Positions 4,208 to 5,276 of a DNA stretch of 5,276 nt are shown here, one piece after another. The translations under genes were made by a program, and so were the position numbers. Positions within the stretch are counted from its first letter, which is position 1. Every line of letters begins with the position of its first letter. Where the stretch lies: NCBI GenBank assembly GCA_937967535.1, contig CALCMV010000206.1, positions 1 through 5,276 of the forward strand, read 5' to 3'. The notes beneath the pieces are model-generated. The model worked only from the letters and a program-made list of their open reading frames with translations. It did no database searches and was not told the origin of the DNA. The stretch comes from an uncultured Saprospiraceae bacterium (lineage in GTDB: Bacteria > Bacteroidota > Bacteroidia > Chitinophagales > Saprospiraceae).

Positions 4208-5276
4208 CTACCCAAAAGCCTCCCCCAAAATCTTAGCCTGCTCCTCATCATGCCTTTTCTTAAACCCTGTTGCCGGCGAAGCACTCGCTTTCCTTGAAAT
4301 CACCCTATCGAAAGTAAACTTACGGCGAATCAATTCCGTACAGTCGTGACATTGCGAGAGGATATACTGCCACGCGCCCATATTTTGCGGTTCTTCCTGC
4401 ACCCAGACCATTTCAGCGTCTTTGTATTTTTCCTTTAGCTCTGCGACTTGGTCTTCGGGCATCGGGTAGAGTTGTTCGATGCGGACGATGGCGATGTCAT
4501 TGCGTTTGTCGGCTTCCTTTTTCGCCAATAAATCATAATAAATTTTACCTGTACAACACAATACACGCTTCACTTTGGCGGCTTTCTTTTTATCGCTGCC
4601 AACGGCGGGGTCGTCAATCAATTCGCGGAAGCGAGTATTCGTAGAAAAATCTTTAATATCGGAAATGCAGCGAGGATGACGCAACAGCGACTTGGGCGAC
4701 ATAACGATAAGCGGACGACGAAACGGACGATGAATCTGCCGACGCAAAGCATGGAAAAAATTGGCGGGTTCGGAGATATTGACCACGCTCATATTATACT
4801 CGGCACACATTTGTAAAAATCGCTCAAAACGTGCGCTTGAGTGTTCCGGTCCTTGCCCGGCGTAGCCGTGCGGAAGTAGCAAGACCAAGCCGCTTGTCCA
4901 CAGCCATTTACTTTCCGACGAAGAAATAAATTGGTCCACAATGACCTGTGCGCCATTATAGAAATCGCCAAATTGTCCTTCCCACAACACGAGCGTATCG
5001 GGCGTAGCGAGCGAGTAGCCAAACTCAAATCCCATCACGCCAAACTCCGACAAGAGCGAGTTGTAAATGCGATATTTTCCTTGTTTCTTTTCGATGGAAT
5101 TGATGCGATTATACTCCGATTTGTCATTGGAATCAACGAGTACAGCGTGGCGATGCGAAAACGTACCGCGCTTGACATCCTGCCCACTCATCCGCACATC
5201 ATGCCCTTCGAGCAGCAGCGAGGCATAAGCCGAAAGTTCTGCCATTGCCCAGTCCATTTTACCTGCATCGTAGAGT
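4208..5276 (-). CDS. sucA: 2-oxoglutarate dehydrogenase E1 component, C-terminal part (5'-partial)
   Basis: This is the thiamine-diphosphate-dependent E1 subunit, which decarboxylates 2-oxoglutarate and passes the succinyl group to the lipoyl domain of E2 in the TCA cycle. The frame runs off the right edge (LYDAGK precedes the Met at 5257), so that Met is internal. About 355 of the usual 900 or more residues are present. Counting from the Met, the pyrimidine-binding transketolase domain shows GQDVKRGTFSHRHAVL (25-40), GFEFGYSL (76-83), LWEGQFGDFYNGAQVIVDQF (91-110) and LPHGYAGQGPEHSSARFERF (128-147). ISEPANFFHALRRQI (161-175) then leads to the C-terminal domain with RPLIVMSPKSLLRHP (181-195), RIEQLYPMP and VWVQEEPQNMGAW. 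The end (RKASASPATGFKKRH, then KILGEAFG) looks complete. No frameshift is seen. The E2 gene is not downstream here: a terminator follows the stop, so sucA ends its transcription unit. Confidence 0.97.
   Translation of the reverse strand, partial: LYDAGKMDWAMAELSAYASLLLEGHDVRMSGQDVKRGTFSHRHAVLVDSNDKSEYNRINSIEKKQGKYRIYNSLLSEFGVMGFEFGYSLATPDTLVLWEGQFGDFYNGAQVIVDQFISSSESKWLWTSGLVLLLPHGYAGQGPEHSSARFERFLQMCAEYNMSVVNISEPANFFHALRRQIHRPFRRPLIVMSPKSLLRHPRCISDIKDFSTNTRFRELIDDPAVGSDKKKAAKVKRVLCCTGKIYYDLLAKKEADKRNDIAIVRIEQLYPMPEDQVAELKEKYKDAEMVWVQEEPQNMGAWQYILSQCHDCTELIRRKFTFDRVISRKASASPATGFKKRHDEEQAKILGEAFG

Noticed and set aside
4161..4349. A 62-codon plus-strand frame starting in the terminator hairpin
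   Set aside because: The start lies in the terminator loop and the rest is antisense to the well-conserved sucA C-terminus.

Overview
The window most likely comes from a member of the Bacteroidota. Three things point that way: a C-terminal type IX secretion (T9SS) sorting tail on the first protein, a promoter of the TAnnTTTG type at 4084-4091, and weak Shine-Dalgarno signals before the genes. The lineage within the phylum cannot be fixed from this sequence.

Layout. Positions 2-1210 (+) hold the 3' part of a secreted beta-propeller protein ending in a T9SS tail, followed by an intrinsic terminator (1258-1305). Positions 1405-2010 (-) hold a YhcG/DUF1016-type gene that stops where its PD-(D/E)XK nuclease domain should begin. 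It carries one 39-nt palindromic unit inside and a second across its stop codon; the two units keep their flanks while the inner stem has changed with full compensation. Positions 2093-2200 hold a cluster of three REP-like hairpins with variable stems and a shared 10-nt loop. A 63-bp direct repeat (2180-2242 and 2624-2686) brackets a gene for a 77-residue two-helix membrane protein (2309-2542), with a perfect 34-bp palindrome behind that gene. Positions 2805-4018 (+) hold an AT-rich gene pair: a soluble charged protein of unknown family and a four-helix membrane protein. Between this pair and the next gene lies a consensus-like promoter followed by about 95 nt of structured sequence ending at a strong terminator, with no open reading frame: a candidate small RNA. 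Positions 4208-5276 (-) hold the C-terminal part of 2-oxoglutarate dehydrogenase E1 (sucA).

Interpretation. The outer genes are ordinary Bacteroidota genes (a secreted protein and a TCA-cycle enzyme). The interval of about 2.9 kb between them looks like an accessory region: decayed nuclease gene, clustered palindromic repeats, small orphan genes and AT-rich composition. The least explained items are the covarying palindrome pair in the DUF1016 gene, the REP-like hairpin family, the candidate small RNA and the unrecognised soluble/membrane gene pair. No transposase, integrase, tRNA, rRNA or CRISPR array is visible.
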